DNA of 64,000 nt, taken from assembly GCF_002250115.1 (NCBI RefSeq), contig NZ_CP019985.1, forward strand, positions 2,790,001 through 2,854,000. The letters run 5' to 3'. Every line of letters starts with the position of its first letter. Position 1 is the first letter of the stretch. The notes under the pieces are model-generated. The model had not been told where the DNA came from. It saw only the letters and a program-made list of their open reading frames with translations, and ran no database searches. Position numbers and translations under genes: made by a program. The DNA comes from Shouchella clausii (GTDB lineage Bacteria; Bacillota; Bacilli; Bacillales; Bacillaceae_D). This document shows positions 1 to 8,517 of this stretch, one piece after another.

Positions 1-37
1 CTATATACTAAAAGGAAATGCAAAAGGAGTGGATACG

Positions 38-508
38 ATGCCTTCAGTAGAAAGTTTTGAACTTGACCATACGATTGTAAAGGCCCCGTATGTCCGCCAT
101 TGTGGGAAACACAAGATTGGCAGTGACGGCGAAGTGAACAAGTTTGACATTCGGTTTTGCCAGCCTAATAAAGAAGCGCTAAAACCTGGCGTGATTCATA
201 CGTTAGAACATTTGCTTGCTATTAACATTCGTCGCTTTTCAGAGGAATATGACCATTTCGATGTCATCGATATTTCCCCAATGGGTTGCCAAACAGGCTA
301 TTACTTAATTATGAGCGGCACCCCGTCTGTCGAAGAAATCATCGATGTGCTTGAAAAGACAATGACGTATTCGCTGTCGATTGAAACCGTTCCTGCGGCA
401 ACAGAAAAAGAGTGCGGGCAAGCGGCATTGCATGATTTGGAAGGTACGAAAGAAGTCATGCGCAAATGGCTGTCTGAAGACAAACATTCGTTAAAGCAAG
501 TATTTTAA
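38..508 (+). CDS. luxS: S-ribosylhomocysteine lyase LuxS
   Basis: Cytosolic metalloenzyme that cleaves S-ribosylhomocysteine to homocysteine and DPD, the precursor of AI-2, in the activated methyl cycle. The 156-residue product has the family's usual length and shows the metal-binding HTLEH motif at residues 54-58 and the later Cys in KECGQA. I start it at ATG 38 ([11 protein letters not shown]), 9 bases after AAAGGAG, rather than at the in-frame GTG at 29, which overlaps that ribosome site. Its promoter lies outside or at the very edge of the window. A terminator follows at once, so it looks monocistronic. Identification is secure. Confidence 0.96.
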   Translation: MPSVESFELDHTIVKAPYVRHCGKHKIGSDGEVNKFDIRFCQPNKEALKPGVIHTLEHLLAINIRRFSEEYDHFDVIDISPMGCQTGYYLIMSGTPSVEEIIDVLEKTMTYSLSIETVPAATEKECGQAALHDLEGTKEVMRKWLSEDKHSLKQVF

Positions 509-515
509 ATGAGAA

Positions 516-546
516 AAAGCTGCATCTCGATGTGCGGCTTTTTTCT
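516..546 (+). terminator. Intrinsic terminator of luxS
   Basis: An AGCTGCATC / GATGTGCGGCT imperfect hairpin starts 8 bases after the luxS stop and runs into six T residues. Confidence 0.8.
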
Positions 547-604
547 ATAGATACAAGGAAGGCGGGCGTTTTTCCTTCATTTTTCATTAATATGGGTTTG
601 AAAC

Positions 605-1280
605 CACGTGCTCTGCACGTGTGAATACGAAACTTCTAGAGAGGTCTAGTGATGAAAAAAATCTCCAATCGTTATAATAGAACTTGGCCGCCAAACCAAC
701 TTCTATCAACGAAAGGAGATCTCACCCATGAGTGACAACAGTTTATCACACACAAGATGGAATTGTAAGTATCATATCGTGTTTATCCCTAAGTATAGAC
801 GAAAGATTGTCTATGGGAAGCTGCGAAAAGATATTGGAGCTATTTTGAGAAGGTTATGTGAAATGAAAGATGTAGAAATTATCGAAGCCCATGCGATGAT
901 TGATCACATACACATGCTGGTGAAAATTCCGCCAAAAATGTCGGTATCGTATTTCATGGGGTATTTGAAAGGGAAAAGTTCGTTGATGATCCATGATCGT
1001 CACGCAAACTTAAAATACAACCATGGAAATCGCACGTTTTGGGCAAAAGGCTATTACGTGAGTACAGTAGGACTAAATCAAAAAACAATTGAAAAATACA
1101 TCCGCGAACAAGAAGCGGAGGATCGATTGCGCGATCAAATGACAAAGAGGGAGTACGTCGACCCATTTAAAGATAAGTAAAGTAGGAAACGGTTGGCGGT
1201 CCCTTCAGAGGTCCCTTTAGGGACTTCGTTGGTAAAGTGCCCTTATAGGGCGAAATTAAAACCGCCAGTTCTACCGGCGG
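605..1280 (+). mobile_element. IS200-type element, copy 1
   Basis: About 0.68 kb single-gene element of the IS200/IS605 superfamily carrying tnpA only. Its ends are subterminal hairpins rather than inverted repeats, as expected for Y1 transposases: left CACGTGC-TCT-GCACGTG at 605-621 and right CCGCC...GGCGG at 1262-1280. The exact outer ends cannot be fixed without an empty site. It sits between luxS and yugG and ends only about 90 bases before the yugG start, so it may affect yugG expression. The 5' leader can pair ATCTCC (661-666) with GGAGAT (715-720), masking the tnpA ribosome site. Confidence 0.85.
728..1180 (+). CDS. tnpA: IS200/IS605-type Y1 transposase TnpA
   Basis: HUH-superfamily single-strand transposase of 150 residues. 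It has the His-hydrophobe-His metal motif (HIH, residues 60-62) and a downstream Tyr in EKYIREQ (about residue 124) in the position of the catalytic tyrosine that attacks the DNA ends. Length is normal, so the gene looks intact. The start is ATG 728, 8 bases after the SD GGAGATC region. Related to, but clearly different in sequence from, the tnpA at 43780, so the two elements are separate IS types and not a recent duplication. Confidence 0.93.
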   Translation: MSDNSLSHTRWNCKYHIVFIPKYRRKIVYGKLRKDIGAILRRLCEMKDVEIIEAHAMIDHIHMLVKIPPKMSVSYFMGYLKGKSSLMIHDRHANLKYNHGNRTFWAKGYYVSTVGLNQKTIEKYIREQEAEDRLRDQMTKREYVDPFKDK

Positions 1281-1371
1281 ATACTTACTAGACCAATTTA
1301 GCTGCTTGTGTGGTATCATTAGGAATACAAAAATGCTGCAAGAAAGAACAAACGATGGGGGGAGAGCGTCC

Positions 1372-1869
1372 ATGTTAGACCAAAAAGCTTATGAAATTTT
1401 ACAGATTATTGAAGCGAATGGACGTCTGGAATCAAGCAAAATTGCAAAAATGGTTGATTTGACAAGCGAAGAAGTCGATCAATATGTAAAAGAGCTAGAA
1501 GATAAAAATGTCATCCTCAGCTATTCGGCAGTCGTTGACTGGACGAAATTGCCTGCCAAAGAAACGGTTACAGCGACAATTGATGTGAAAGTCGCTCCAA
1601 AAAGAGGCGTTGGTTTTGATGAAGTTGCCGAACGAATTTACCGTTTTCCCGAAGTGAAAGCACTGTATTTAATGTCTGGCGCATACGACTTGTCTGTCGT
1701 GATCGAAGGCAAAACGATGCAAGAAACAGCCCGTTTTGTGTCAGAACGTCTATCGACGATTGATTCCGTCTTATCAACGACGACCCATTTTCAATTAAAA
1801 ACATATAAACATGATGGCGTGATTTTTAAAGAGCCAGAGTCTGATAAACGAATCGTGGTGAGCCCATAA
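1372..1869 (+). CDS. yugG: Lrp/AsnC family transcriptional regulator (YugG-like)
   Basis: 165-residue regulator with an N-terminal winged HTH (about residues 1-60; LESSKIAKMVDLTSEEV) and a C-terminal RAM/ligand-binding domain (about 75-150). Lrp/AsnC proteins bind amino acids and control amino-acid metabolism. ATG 1372 follows GGGGGGAG; the longer upstream reading begins inside the IS flank and is unlikely. It overlaps the aminotransferase ORF frame at 1869, and the order regulator-aminotransferase matches B. subtilis yugG-patA(yugH). It probably controls, or is cotranscribed with, patA. A copy of IS200 lies directly upstream. Confidence 0.9.
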   Translation: MLDQKAYEILQIIEANGRLESSKIAKMVDLTSEEVDQYVKELEDKNVILSYSAVVDWTKLPAKETVTATIDVKVAPKRGVGFDEVAERIYRFPEVKALYLMSGAYDLSVVIEGKTMQETARFVSERLSTIDSVLSTTTHFQLKTYKHDGVIFKEPESDKRIVVSP

Positions 1870-1883
1870 TGGAGAAAGTAGCG

Positions 1884-3056
1884 ATGACTTCCTATTCCCG
1901 CTTATCAGACCGTGTTTCAGAAATCAAGCCTTCAGGCATCCGCCGCTTTTTCGATTTAGCTTCGCAAATGGAGAATGTGATTTCATTAGGTGTCGGTGAA
2001 CCAGATTTTGTGACACCATGGAATATTAGAGAAGAAAGCATTTTCTCTCTTGAGCGAGGATATACGGCATATTCAGCGAATGCCGGTTTAATTGAGTTGC
2101 GCGAGGCGATTTCGCATTACATGGAAACAAGATTTGCCGTTTCATACAATCCTGATACAGAAATTTTGGTCACAGTAGGAGCTAGCGAAGCGATTGACCT
2201 TGGCATGCGGGCGATTTTAAATGAAGGAGACGAAGTGATTATCGTTGAGCCGACTTTTGTTTCTTATGCGCCCCTTGTCACAATGGCAGGTGGCGTTCCT
2301 GTGCCGGTTGGGACATCGGCTGAAACAAATTTTGAAGTGCGGCCTGCTGATATTGAAGCAGCTGTTACCGATAAAACAAAAGCAATCATGATTTGTTACC
2401 CAAATAACCCAACCGGATCCTCGATTAGCAAAAAGTGTTTAGAGGACATTGCCGCCATCGTCCGCAAGCACAACCTGTTTGTTTTTTCTGACGAAATTTA
2501 TGCCGAACTAGCCTACGACAAAGAGCATGTTTGCTTTGCGACCCTTCCTGGCATGAAAGAGCAAACAATTGTCATTAATGGGTTTTCCAAAGCATTTGCG
2601 ATGACAGGCTGGCGCGTCGGTTTTGCCCTAGCCCCTCCTGATCTCTTAGGAGCGATGTTGAAAATCCACCAATACAGCCTTATGTGTGCGCCAACAATGG
2701 CCCAATACGGAGCGCTTGAAGCGTTGCAACACGGAATGGATGATGTAGAACGGATGAAGCTGTCTTATCAACAAAGACGCAACTTCTTTGTGAAAACAGC
2801 GAAAGAAATTGGTTTGCCGTGCCATCATCCAGACGGCGCCCTTTATGCATTTCCATCGATTGCCCATACAGGGTTTACGTCAGAAGAATTTGCGGAAGCC
2901 TTATTAAAGGAAGAACGTGTCGCTGTTGTGCCAGGTTCTGTGTTTGGTGAGGGCGGAGAAGGGCATATTCGTTGCTCTTATGCAACTTCGCTAACCCACT
3001 TAGAAGAAGCGCTTGAGCGGATTGGACGCTTTTTAAGAAGGCTCGAATTGCGCTAA
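1884..3056 (+). CDS. patA: PLP-dependent aminotransferase PatA (YugH-like)
   Basis: Fold-type I class I/II aminotransferase of 390 residues. It shows the YPNNPTG segment, the SDEIY aspartate/tyrosine pair and the Schiff-base lysine in NGFSKAFAMTGWR. The B. subtilis orthologue is annotated as an aminotransferase acting in aspartate/lysine-related metabolism. I prefer ATG 1884, 9 bases after GGAG(1871-1874), over the ATG at 1869 that overlaps the yugG stop by one base; either way the two genes are translationally close and surely one operon. No terminator is obvious before thiM. Confidence 0.92.
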   Translation: MTSYSRLSDRVSEIKPSGIRRFFDLASQMENVISLGVGEPDFVTPWNIREESIFSLERGYTAYSANAGLIELREAISHYMETRFAVSYNPDTEILVTVGASEAIDLGMRAILNEGDEVIIVEPTFVSYAPLVTMAGGVPVPVGTSAETNFEVRPADIEAAVTDKTKAIMICYPNNPTGSSISKKCLEDIAAIVRKHNLFVFSDEIYAELAYDKEHVCFATLPGMKEQTIVINGFSKAFAMTGWRVGFALAPPDLLGAMLKIHQYSLMCAPTMAQYGALEALQHGMDDVERMKLSYQQRRNFFVKTAKEIGLPCHHPDGALYAFPSIAHTGFTSEEFAEALLKEERVAVVPGSVFGEGGEGHIRCSYATSLTHLEEALERIGRFLRRLELR

Positions 3057-3158
3057 TAAACAGAGCGAAACACTTGAATAAACCGAAAGGATCGCATAGA
3101 TTTAGCGTTGCTTTGCAAAATAAGGCTATGCTTGCTATGTATGTTTGGAGGGAACAAA

Positions 3159-3941
3159 TTGGAACTGGTAAGGCAAAACAACCCGTTAATCCACTGTATG
3201 ACAAACGATGTGGTGATGAATTTTACTGCCAATGGCTTGCTTGCTATTGGCGCTTCGCCAGTAATGGCCTTTTCCGCTGCAGAAACGGAAGACATGGCCT
3301 CTGTGGCAGATGCGCTCCTGCTTAATATAGGCACACCCTCCAACGAAGGGGTCGACTCGATGGTTTTAGCGGGAAAAGCGGCAAACAGAGCAGGCAAACC
3401 TGTCATTTTTGACCCTGTTGGAGTAGGGGCTACGCCATTTCGCAACGAAATATCAAAGCGGATTTTAAACGAAGTCGATGTTGCCGTCGTTCGCGGAAAT
3501 GCTGGGGAAATTGCTGCCCTCCTTGGACAGGCAGGTACGGTTAAAGGTGTTGATGGCAAGATTAATGCTGATGTGAAAGAGCTATGCTTGCAGGCCGCTA
3601 AAGCGCTTCGGACCGTTGTCGTTGTAACAGGAGAGGTTGACGCTGTTTCAAATGGCGAACAACTAGTAGCTGTTTCAAATGGTCACGAGTGGCTCACGAA
3701 AGTCGTTGGTACAGGCTGTTTACTCGGAGGTGTGATTGCGGCTTATGCTGCTGTTCAGCCTAATAGTCTTGTCGACGCTGCCGCTGAAGCACTTGCCTTT
3801 TACGGTGTTTGCGCACAACAAGCATATGAGCAAACCAAGAACGAAGGAATCGGCTCTTTCCAGCAAACATTTTTAAATGAACTCGGCAATATGACGGACG
3901 AAAAAGCAGCTACTTTGAAACGTGTAGAACAGATTTGTTAG
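3159..3941 (+). CDS. thiM: Hydroxyethylthiazole kinase ThiM
   Basis: Phosphorylates 4-methyl-5-hydroxyethylthiazole with ATP in thiamine salvage. The 260-residue ribokinase-fold protein has the family's GNAGEIAALLG stretch and the C-terminal VVGTGCLLGG anion-hole/catalytic motif. The start is TTG 3159, preceded at 6 bases by GGAGGGA, and gives the usual N-terminus (LVRQNNPLIHCMTNDVV); the longer in-frame reading upstream has no ribosome site. No THI-box riboswitch is visible upstream, and no thiD or thiE lies next to it, unlike the usual thiMDE arrangement. Confidence 0.95.
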   Translation: MELVRQNNPLIHCMTNDVVMNFTANGLLAIGASPVMAFSAAETEDMASVADALLLNIGTPSNEGVDSMVLAGKAANRAGKPVIFDPVGVGATPFRNEISKRILNEVDVAVVRGNAGEIAALLGQAGTVKGVDGKINADVKELCLQAAKALRTVVVVTGEVDAVSNGEQLVAVSNGHEWLTKVVGTGCLLGGVIAAYAAVQPNSLVDAAAEALAFYGVCAQQAYEQTKNEGIGSFQQTFLNELGNMTDEKAATLKRVEQIC

Positions 3942-4019
3942 GACAAAGTTAGACTTGGATCGAGCCACATTCAGCGAATGAGACTGTGTGGCCTGATCGC
4001 CTATGTAAAGGAGCAACCA

Positions 4020-5156
4020 ATGATTAATCATTTTCAATCGGCAAATTGGCCTGATGCTATTGGCGCCAATTTGCTTGCCAAAGGGATAAAAGAGCCAACC
4101 GCCATTCAAGCTGCGGTTATTCCGGCAGCTTTGGCTGGTGGGAATATAGTGGCTCGTTCTCAAACGGGGACGGGGAAAACACTTGCTTATCTCATACCAC
4201 TGCTTGCTAAAATCGATGTTTCCAAGCAAGCGACACAAGCAGTGATTGTAGCTCCGTCTCAAGAGTTGGCGATGCAAATTGTACAAGTTTTAAAAGAAAC
4301 AACGGAACATACAACGATTACAAGCATGCCGTTCATAGGGGGCGCCAATATAAAACGGCAAATAGAGAAATTAAAAAAAGGCAAGCCCCATATAGTAGTA
4401 GGGACGCCTGGGCGGCTGCTTGAACTGGTTCGCTTGAAAAAAATCAAATTGGCAATGGTCCACACATGTGTGATTGATGAAGTAGACCGGTTTGTAGAAG
4501 ATGAGCAGTGGGCTGAAATGGAAGAACTGGGAAAACGTATTGGCCGAGATGCCCAATATTTGTTTGTATCGGCGACAGTCCCAGACAAGCTCGAAGAAAA
4601 ATTAGCGCTATTCGCGCCAGCGATTAAACGAATTGAAGCGAAAGGTTCCCTTGTTCCTGCCAGTGTCGAGCACTTATGCTTATGGGTAGAAGCAAGGAAT
4701 CGCGTTGATGTAACGAGAAAACTGATTGCTGCCGAGAATATTGAAAAAGGGATTGTATTTGTCAACCATTTGCAAAAGTTAAATGAGACGGTGGAAAAAC
4801 TGCGCTTCCGCAAAGTGGAGGCGGTGGCACTCTCTTCTGAAAGCGGAAAACAAGAGCGGGAAAAAGCGATTGCTTCGTTTTCTGAAAACGAAGCCCATAT
4901 TTTGGTGGCGACGGATGTCGCTGCACGAGGCCTCGACCTTGAAGGGGTGACGCATATTATTCAGTTAGAAGCGCCGTCCGATCCAGACAGTTATTTGCAT
5001 CGTGCAGGCCGTACAGGAAGAATGCAGCGCAGCGGTAAAGTCGTTACACTTTTTGAACAGCGAGAACACTATAAAAAAGAAAAGTACGAAAAGCAACTCG
5101 GCATCAACATAAAAGCGGCTGCCCTTGTACGGGGACGCTTGGTTTTAACCGATTAG
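4020..5156 (+). CDS. yfmL: DEAD-box RNA helicase, YfmL type
   Basis: 378-residue two-domain RNA helicase with no C-terminal RNA-binding extension. The motifs appear in order: Q-motif region, ARSQTGTGKT (I), TPGR (Ib), DEVD (II, a variant of DEAD), SAT (III), ATDVAARGLD (V) and HRAGRTGRM (VI). The short length and DEVD box match B. subtilis YfmL, a helicase linked to 50S ribosome assembly and cold growth. ATG 4020 follows AAAGGAG; the upstream in-frame ATG has no ribosome site. The S1-domain RNA-binding protein YugI follows directly. Confidence 0.88.
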   Translation: MINHFQSANWPDAIGANLLAKGIKEPTAIQAAVIPAALAGGNIVARSQTGTGKTLAYLIPLLAKIDVSKQATQAVIVAPSQELAMQIVQVLKETTEHTTITSMPFIGGANIKRQIEKLKKGKPHIVVGTPGRLLELVRLKKIKLAMVHTCVIDEVDRFVEDEQWAEMEELGKRIGRDAQYLFVSATVPDKLEEKLALFAPAIKRIEAKGSLVPASVEHLCLWVEARNRVDVTRKLIAAENIEKGIVFVNHLQKLNETVEKLRFRKVEAVALSSESGKQEREKAIASFSENEAHILVATDVAARGLDLEGVTHIIQLEAPSDPDSYLHRAGRTGRMQRSGKVVTLFEQREHYKKEKYEKQLGINIKAAALVRGRLVLTD

Positions 5157-5177
5157 AAGGAAAAGTTCAATCTTCCT

Positions 5178-5206
5178 TTACTAAAAGGAAGGTCCTGTGG
5201 TAAAAT
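5178..5206 (+). promoter_or_regulatory. Possible sigma-A promoter of yugI with overlapping hairpin
   Basis: TTACTA (5178-5183), 17-base spacer, TAAAAT (5201-5206). The -35 overlaps a perfect 8-bp hairpin CTTCCTTT-acta-AAAGGAAG (5172-5191) that may end the helicase transcript, although it has no T tract. Confidence 0.45.
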
Positions 5207-5240
5207 CAAAAGGTTAAAACATGTTTAGGAGTTGTGATTT

Positions 5241-5642
5241 ATGGCGAATTATGAGGAAGGCAGCATCGTTGAAGGGAAAGTTACCGGTATAAAGCCGTTC
5301 GGAGCTTTTGTCGCAATTGACGAAAAAAAACAAGGGCTTGTACACATTTCTGAAGTAGCGCACGGTTATGTAAAAGACATCGCCGATGTATTGGCAGTAG
5401 GAGATGAGGTAAAAGTAAAAATTATGTCTGTAGACGAGGAGTCTGGAAAGATTTCTTTGTCAATCCGCGCGACCCAAGAAGCGCCTGCTCGCCCGCAAGG
5501 GAAACCACGTGCCGGCAAAGGGAAACCTCAAGGCGCTCAACAAAAACAACAGGGCTTCAATACCCTTGAAGACAAGCTTAAAGAGTGGTTAAAACAGTCC
5601 AATGAAATTCAAGCTGATTTGAACAAGCGCGCGAAAAAATAA
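5241..5642 (+). CDS. yugI: S1 RNA-binding domain protein YugI (general stress protein 13)
   Basis: 133 residues: one S1 domain (about 5-75, with the GxVxGIKPFGAFVAI beginning and HISE core) followed by a basic, Gln/Gly/Pro-rich linker and a short helix (FNTLEDKLKEWL). In B. subtilis this is the ribosome-associated stress protein GSP13. ATG 5241 follows AGGAG. It lies between the DEAD helicase and a bidirectional terminator, an arrangement that suggests a shared RNA or ribosome role (inference). Confidence 0.93.
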   Translation: MANYEEGSIVEGKVTGIKPFGAFVAIDEKKQGLVHISEVAHGYVKDIADVLAVGDEVKVKIMSVDEESGKISLSIRATQEAPARPQGKPRAGKGKPQGAQQKQQGFNTLEDKLKEWLKQSNEIQADLNKRAKK

Positions 5643-5647
5643 TAAGG

Positions 5648-5682
5648 TAAAAGCAGCTAGACGGTCTAGCTGCTTTTTTTTT
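5648..5682 (+). terminator. Bidirectional terminator, yugI / yuzA
   Basis: AAGCAGCTAGA-CGG-TCTAGCTGCTT perfect hairpin with a T9 tract on the + strand; it separates two convergent genes. Confidence 0.9.
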
Positions 5683-5683
5683 C

Positions 5684-5917
5684 TTATCGTTGTGGCTCAA
5701 CTTCGTGGTCACGCCCAAGTTCTTCTTTCGGCTTCATTAAGATTGAAATAGCATACAATCCGGATAAACCGATAAGAGCGTAAATGAGGCGGGAAATAAT
5801 CGATGCCTGGCCGTTAAAGATAAAAGCGACAAGGTCAAAACGGAAAAAACCGATTAGACCCCAGTTGATCGCGCCGATAATCGCAAGGACCAGCGCAGTT
5901 CTTTGAATACCGCTCAT
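5684..5917 (-). CDS. yuzA: DUF378 membrane protein YuzA
   Basis: 77-residue inner-membrane protein with two predicted helices (about 7-30 and 38-62) and the DUF378 core (AIIGAINWGLIGFFRFDLVA). The start is ATG 5917, 6 bases after GGAGGTG; longer in-frame readings lack a ribosome site. Function unknown; the position next to yugI matches B. subtilis. Transcribed towards yugI and sharing its terminator. Confidence 0.88.
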   Translation of the reverse strand: MSGIQRTALVLAIIGAINWGLIGFFRFDLVAFIFNGQASIISRLIYALIGLSGLYAISILMKPKEELGRDHEVEPQR

Positions 5918-6041
5918 CTTTTTCACCTCCCGTTCTGTGCACACATCTGTGATGTGGCTACCTTTATGGTGTGGAATAGCCTTCCAGAATATACGCACCG
6001 CTAGTTGGCAATAATCGGTTTGTTGCAGATAAGCAGTTGTT

Positions 6042-6070
6042 TTGCAACGGCGTACAAGAAAAGTTAGGAT
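6042..6070 (+). promoter_or_regulatory. Sigma-A promoter of yugJ
   Basis: TTGCAA (6042-6047), 17-base spacer, TAGGAT (6065-6070), 39 bases before the start codon. Confidence 0.55.
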
Positions 6071-6109
6071 AAAAAAGGGTGCTTTTTAAGCAAAGGAGGA
6101 AATAAGCAA

Positions 6110-7273
6110 ATGGATGCTTTTACTTTTTACAATCCGACCAAATTAATTTTTGGCCAAGGAAAAACCGAACATTTGGCAGAAGAGCTTGTTGTCTATGATC
6201 GCAATGTCTTGCTTGTTTACGGAGGCGGGAGCATCAAAAAGAACGGCTTGTATGAAAAAGTCACGAAACAATTAGAACTAGCCGGATGCACGGTCACCGA
6301 ATTGGCAGGAGTAGAGCCAAACCCACGGCTGACAACTGTGCAAAAAGGAATTGATTTGTGCAAAGAGAAGCAAATTGGCTTTATTTTAGCAGTTGGCGGC
6401 GGCAGTGTGATTGATGCGACAAAAGCCATTGCGGTAGGTGCCCGCCATGATGGCGACATTTGGGATATTATTACTAAAAAAGAAACGCCTATGGACGCAT
6501 TGCCGTTTGGCACGATTTTGACGCTTGCAGCAACTGGATCCGAGATGAATTCTGGTTCTGTGATTACCAATTGGGAAACCCATCAAAAAATGGGCTGGGG
6601 CAGCATTTTTAGCTTTCCTAACTTTTCCATTCTCGACCCAATTAATACGCTTTCGGTTCCAAAAGACCAAACCGTTTATGGCATTGTCGACATGATGAGC
6701 CATGTTCTTGAAGCCTATTTCCACCCGGCGGAGAATACGCCGTTGCAAGACCGGATTTGCGAATCAATTTTGCATACAGTCATCGAAGCAGCCCCGCCGT
6801 TGCTAGATGATCTCGAAAATGTTGATTTGCGGGAAACGATTCTATATAGCGGAACAATGGCTTTAAATGGAATAACGCAAATGGGCGCGCGAGGCGATTG
6901 GGGCACACATAACCTTGAACACGCAGTTTCCGCTGTTTTTGATATTCCACACGCTGGCGGGCTTGCGATTTTATTTCCTCATTGGCTCCGCCACAGCATT
7001 GATGTCAATCCAGAACGAAGTGCGATGCTCGCTATAAACGTGTTTGGCGTTGATCCAACGGGCAAAGACAAACAGGATGTCGCTCTTGAGGGGATTGACA
7101 AGTTAGCTGCTTTTTGGAAACAATTGGGAGCGCCGAGCCGTTTGGCTGATTACGGCATTGATGAAAGCAAACTCGAGCAAATTGCCGACATTGCTTGTGA
7201 GAACGGGATTTATGGCAATTACCATAAACTCGGAAAGCCTCAAACGCTTGAAATTTTAAAGGCGGCACTTTAA
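6110..7273 (+). CDS. yugJ: Iron-dependent alcohol (butanol) dehydrogenase YugJ
   Basis: 387-residue NAD(P)H-dependent group III alcohol dehydrogenase. The N-terminal nucleotide-binding half has GGGS ([11 protein letters not shown]) and [15 protein letters not shown]; the C-terminal half carries the metal-site Asp and His residues ([37 protein letters not shown]). It matches B. subtilis YugJ/YugK, probable NADH-dependent butanol dehydrogenases; here there is one copy. ATG 6110 follows AAAGGAGG. It precedes ddl, in the conserved yug order. Confidence 0.93.
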   Translation: MDAFTFYNPTKLIFGQGKTEHLAEELVVYDRNVLLVYGGGSIKKNGLYEKVTKQLELAGCTVTELAGVEPNPRLTTVQKGIDLCKEKQIGFILAVGGGSVIDATKAIAVGARHDGDIWDIITKKETPMDALPFGTILTLAATGSEMNSGSVITNWETHQKMGWGSIFSFPNFSILDPINTLSVPKDQTVYGIVDMMSHVLEAYFHPAENTPLQDRICESILHTVIEAAPPLLDDLENVDLRETILYSGTMALNGITQMGARGDWGTHNLEHAVSAVFDIPHAGGLAILFPHWLRHSIDVNPERSAMLAINVFGVDPTGKDKQDVALEGIDKLAAFWKQLGAPSRLADYGIDESKLEQIADIACENGIYGNYHKLGKPQTLEILKAAL

Positions 7274-7317
7274 GGCGGAGGCCATATTTTTTCATTCTTC
7301 ACCAAGCTTTTTCCGTG

Positions 7318-7323
7318 TATAAT
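7318..7323 (+). promoter_or_regulatory. -10 element of ddl
   Basis: Consensus TATAAT at 7318-7323, 24 bases before the start; the -35 (TTCTTC, 7295-7300, 17-base spacing) is weak. Confidence 0.45.
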
Positions 7324-7346
7324 GTACGGGAAGGAGAGTGAAAAAA

Positions 7347-8453
7347 GTGGCCAAGAAACGAGTAGGCATTATTTTTGGAGGGAAATCTGCTGAGCATGAA
7401 GTTTCACTTCAATCAGCAAAAAATATTGTTGAGGCGATTGATAAAGATCGTTTTGACGTGACATTGATTGGCATTGACAAAAAAGGCCAATGGCATATAA
7501 ATGAAGCGTCTAATTTTTTACTTAACGCAGATAATCCAGCTTTAATTGAACTAAATAAATCGAATCAAGGCGTAGCCCTTATTCCTGGGAAGGAAGACAG
7601 GCAACTGGTGGGCACGGCAAACCAGTCGGTTCTAGACCAGCTAGATGTCGTGTTTCCAATTGTACATGGCACACTTGGAGAAGATGGATCGCTGCAAGGG
7701 ATGTTTCGTCTTGCCAATTTGCCGTTTGTCGGGTCAAATGTGCTTGGCTCGGCAGTGAGCATGGATAAAGACATTGCGAAGCGGCTGCTTCAAGGGGCTG
7801 GCCTCCACGTTGCAAGTGGGATGACATTTACCCGTGCTGCTAAGAAAACGATTGATTTTGAGAGCATTGCTGATCAATTAGGGCTGCCTCTATTTATAAA
7901 GCCTGCCAACCAAGGTTCTTCTGTCGGTGTCAACAAAGCAACAACTGAAGCGGAATTTACGGCTGCTATTGAGGAAGCATTCTCGTATGACCATAAAGTG
8001 CTTGTCGAAGCAGCCATTAAAGGGCGCGAAATTGAATGTGCCGTTCTCGGCAATGACTACCCGAAAGCAAGCACTTGCGGGGAAATTTTGCCACAAGATG
8101 GGTTTTATTCGTATGATGCGAAGTATATTGATGAAGACGGCGCCAAATTGGCGATCCCTGCAGATTTGCCGGAAGACGTCAATCGCCGTATCCAAGACAT
8201 TGCCATTCAAGCTTACAAAACATTGAATTGTGAAGGCTTGGCTCGTGTTGATGTGTTTCTGACTGAAACAGGCGAAGTGATCATTAATGAAGTGAATACA
8301 TTGCCTGGCTTTACGAAAATCAGCATGTACCCGAAATTATGGGAAGCGAGCGGCGTGTCTTATCAAGACTTGATTACAACGTTAATTGAGCTTGCAATTG
8401 AGCGCCATGAACGTGACAAACAGCTGAAAAGCTCGGTTTTTGACCGCAATTGA
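7347..8453 (+). CDS. ddl: D-alanine--D-alanine ligase
   Basis: Cytosolic ATP-grasp enzyme that makes D-Ala-D-Ala for peptidoglycan. The 368-residue protein shows the N-terminal [14 protein letters not shown] motif, the ATP-grasp [11 protein letters not shown] loop and the metal-binding [11 protein letters not shown] favour GTG 7347, 10 bases after GGAG (7333-7336), over the GTG at 7338 that overlaps that site. The B. subtilis ddl is not located beside pgi, so this placement differs from the otherwise conserved yug order. An unusual hairpin follows and covers the pgi ribosome site. Confidence 0.94.
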   Translation: MAKKRVGIIFGGKSAEHEVSLQSAKNIVEAIDKDRFDVTLIGIDKKGQWHINEASNFLLNADNPALIELNKSNQGVALIPGKEDRQLVGTANQSVLDQLDVVFPIVHGTLGEDGSLQGMFRLANLPFVGSNVLGSAVSMDKDIAKRLLQGAGLHVASGMTFTRAAKKTIDFESIADQLGLPLFIKPANQGSSVGVNKATTEAEFTAAIEEAFSYDHKVLVEAAIKGREIECAVLGNDYPKASTCGEILPQDGFYSYDAKYIDEDGAKLAIPADLPEDVNRRIQDIAIQAYKTLNCEGLARVDVFLTETGEVIINEVNTLPGFTKISMYPKLWEASGVSYQDLITTLIELAIERHERDKQLKSSVFDRN

Positions 8454-8463
8454 CTTGTGTTTT

Positions 8464-8517
8464 TAGCCTCCGTTCGGTACATTTAAAAGGTACCGAACTT
8501 AAGGGAGGCTATTTTTT
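8464..8517 (+). terminator. ddl terminator-like hairpin whose 3' arm contains the pgi Shine-Dalgarno
   Basis: TAGCCTCC (8464-8471) pairs with GGAGGCTA (8504-8511), and GTTCGGTAC (8472-8480) with GTACCGAAC (8490-8498): 17 perfect pairs, a 9-base loop and a 5-base bulge, followed by T6 and at once by the pgi ATG. The GGAGG in the last arm is the only ribosome site of pgi. It therefore looks like both a terminator and a translation lock. Confidence 0.8.

Noticed and set aside
3057-3158. TPP riboswitch before thiM
   Set aside because: No THI-box core sequence in the 100-base gap.
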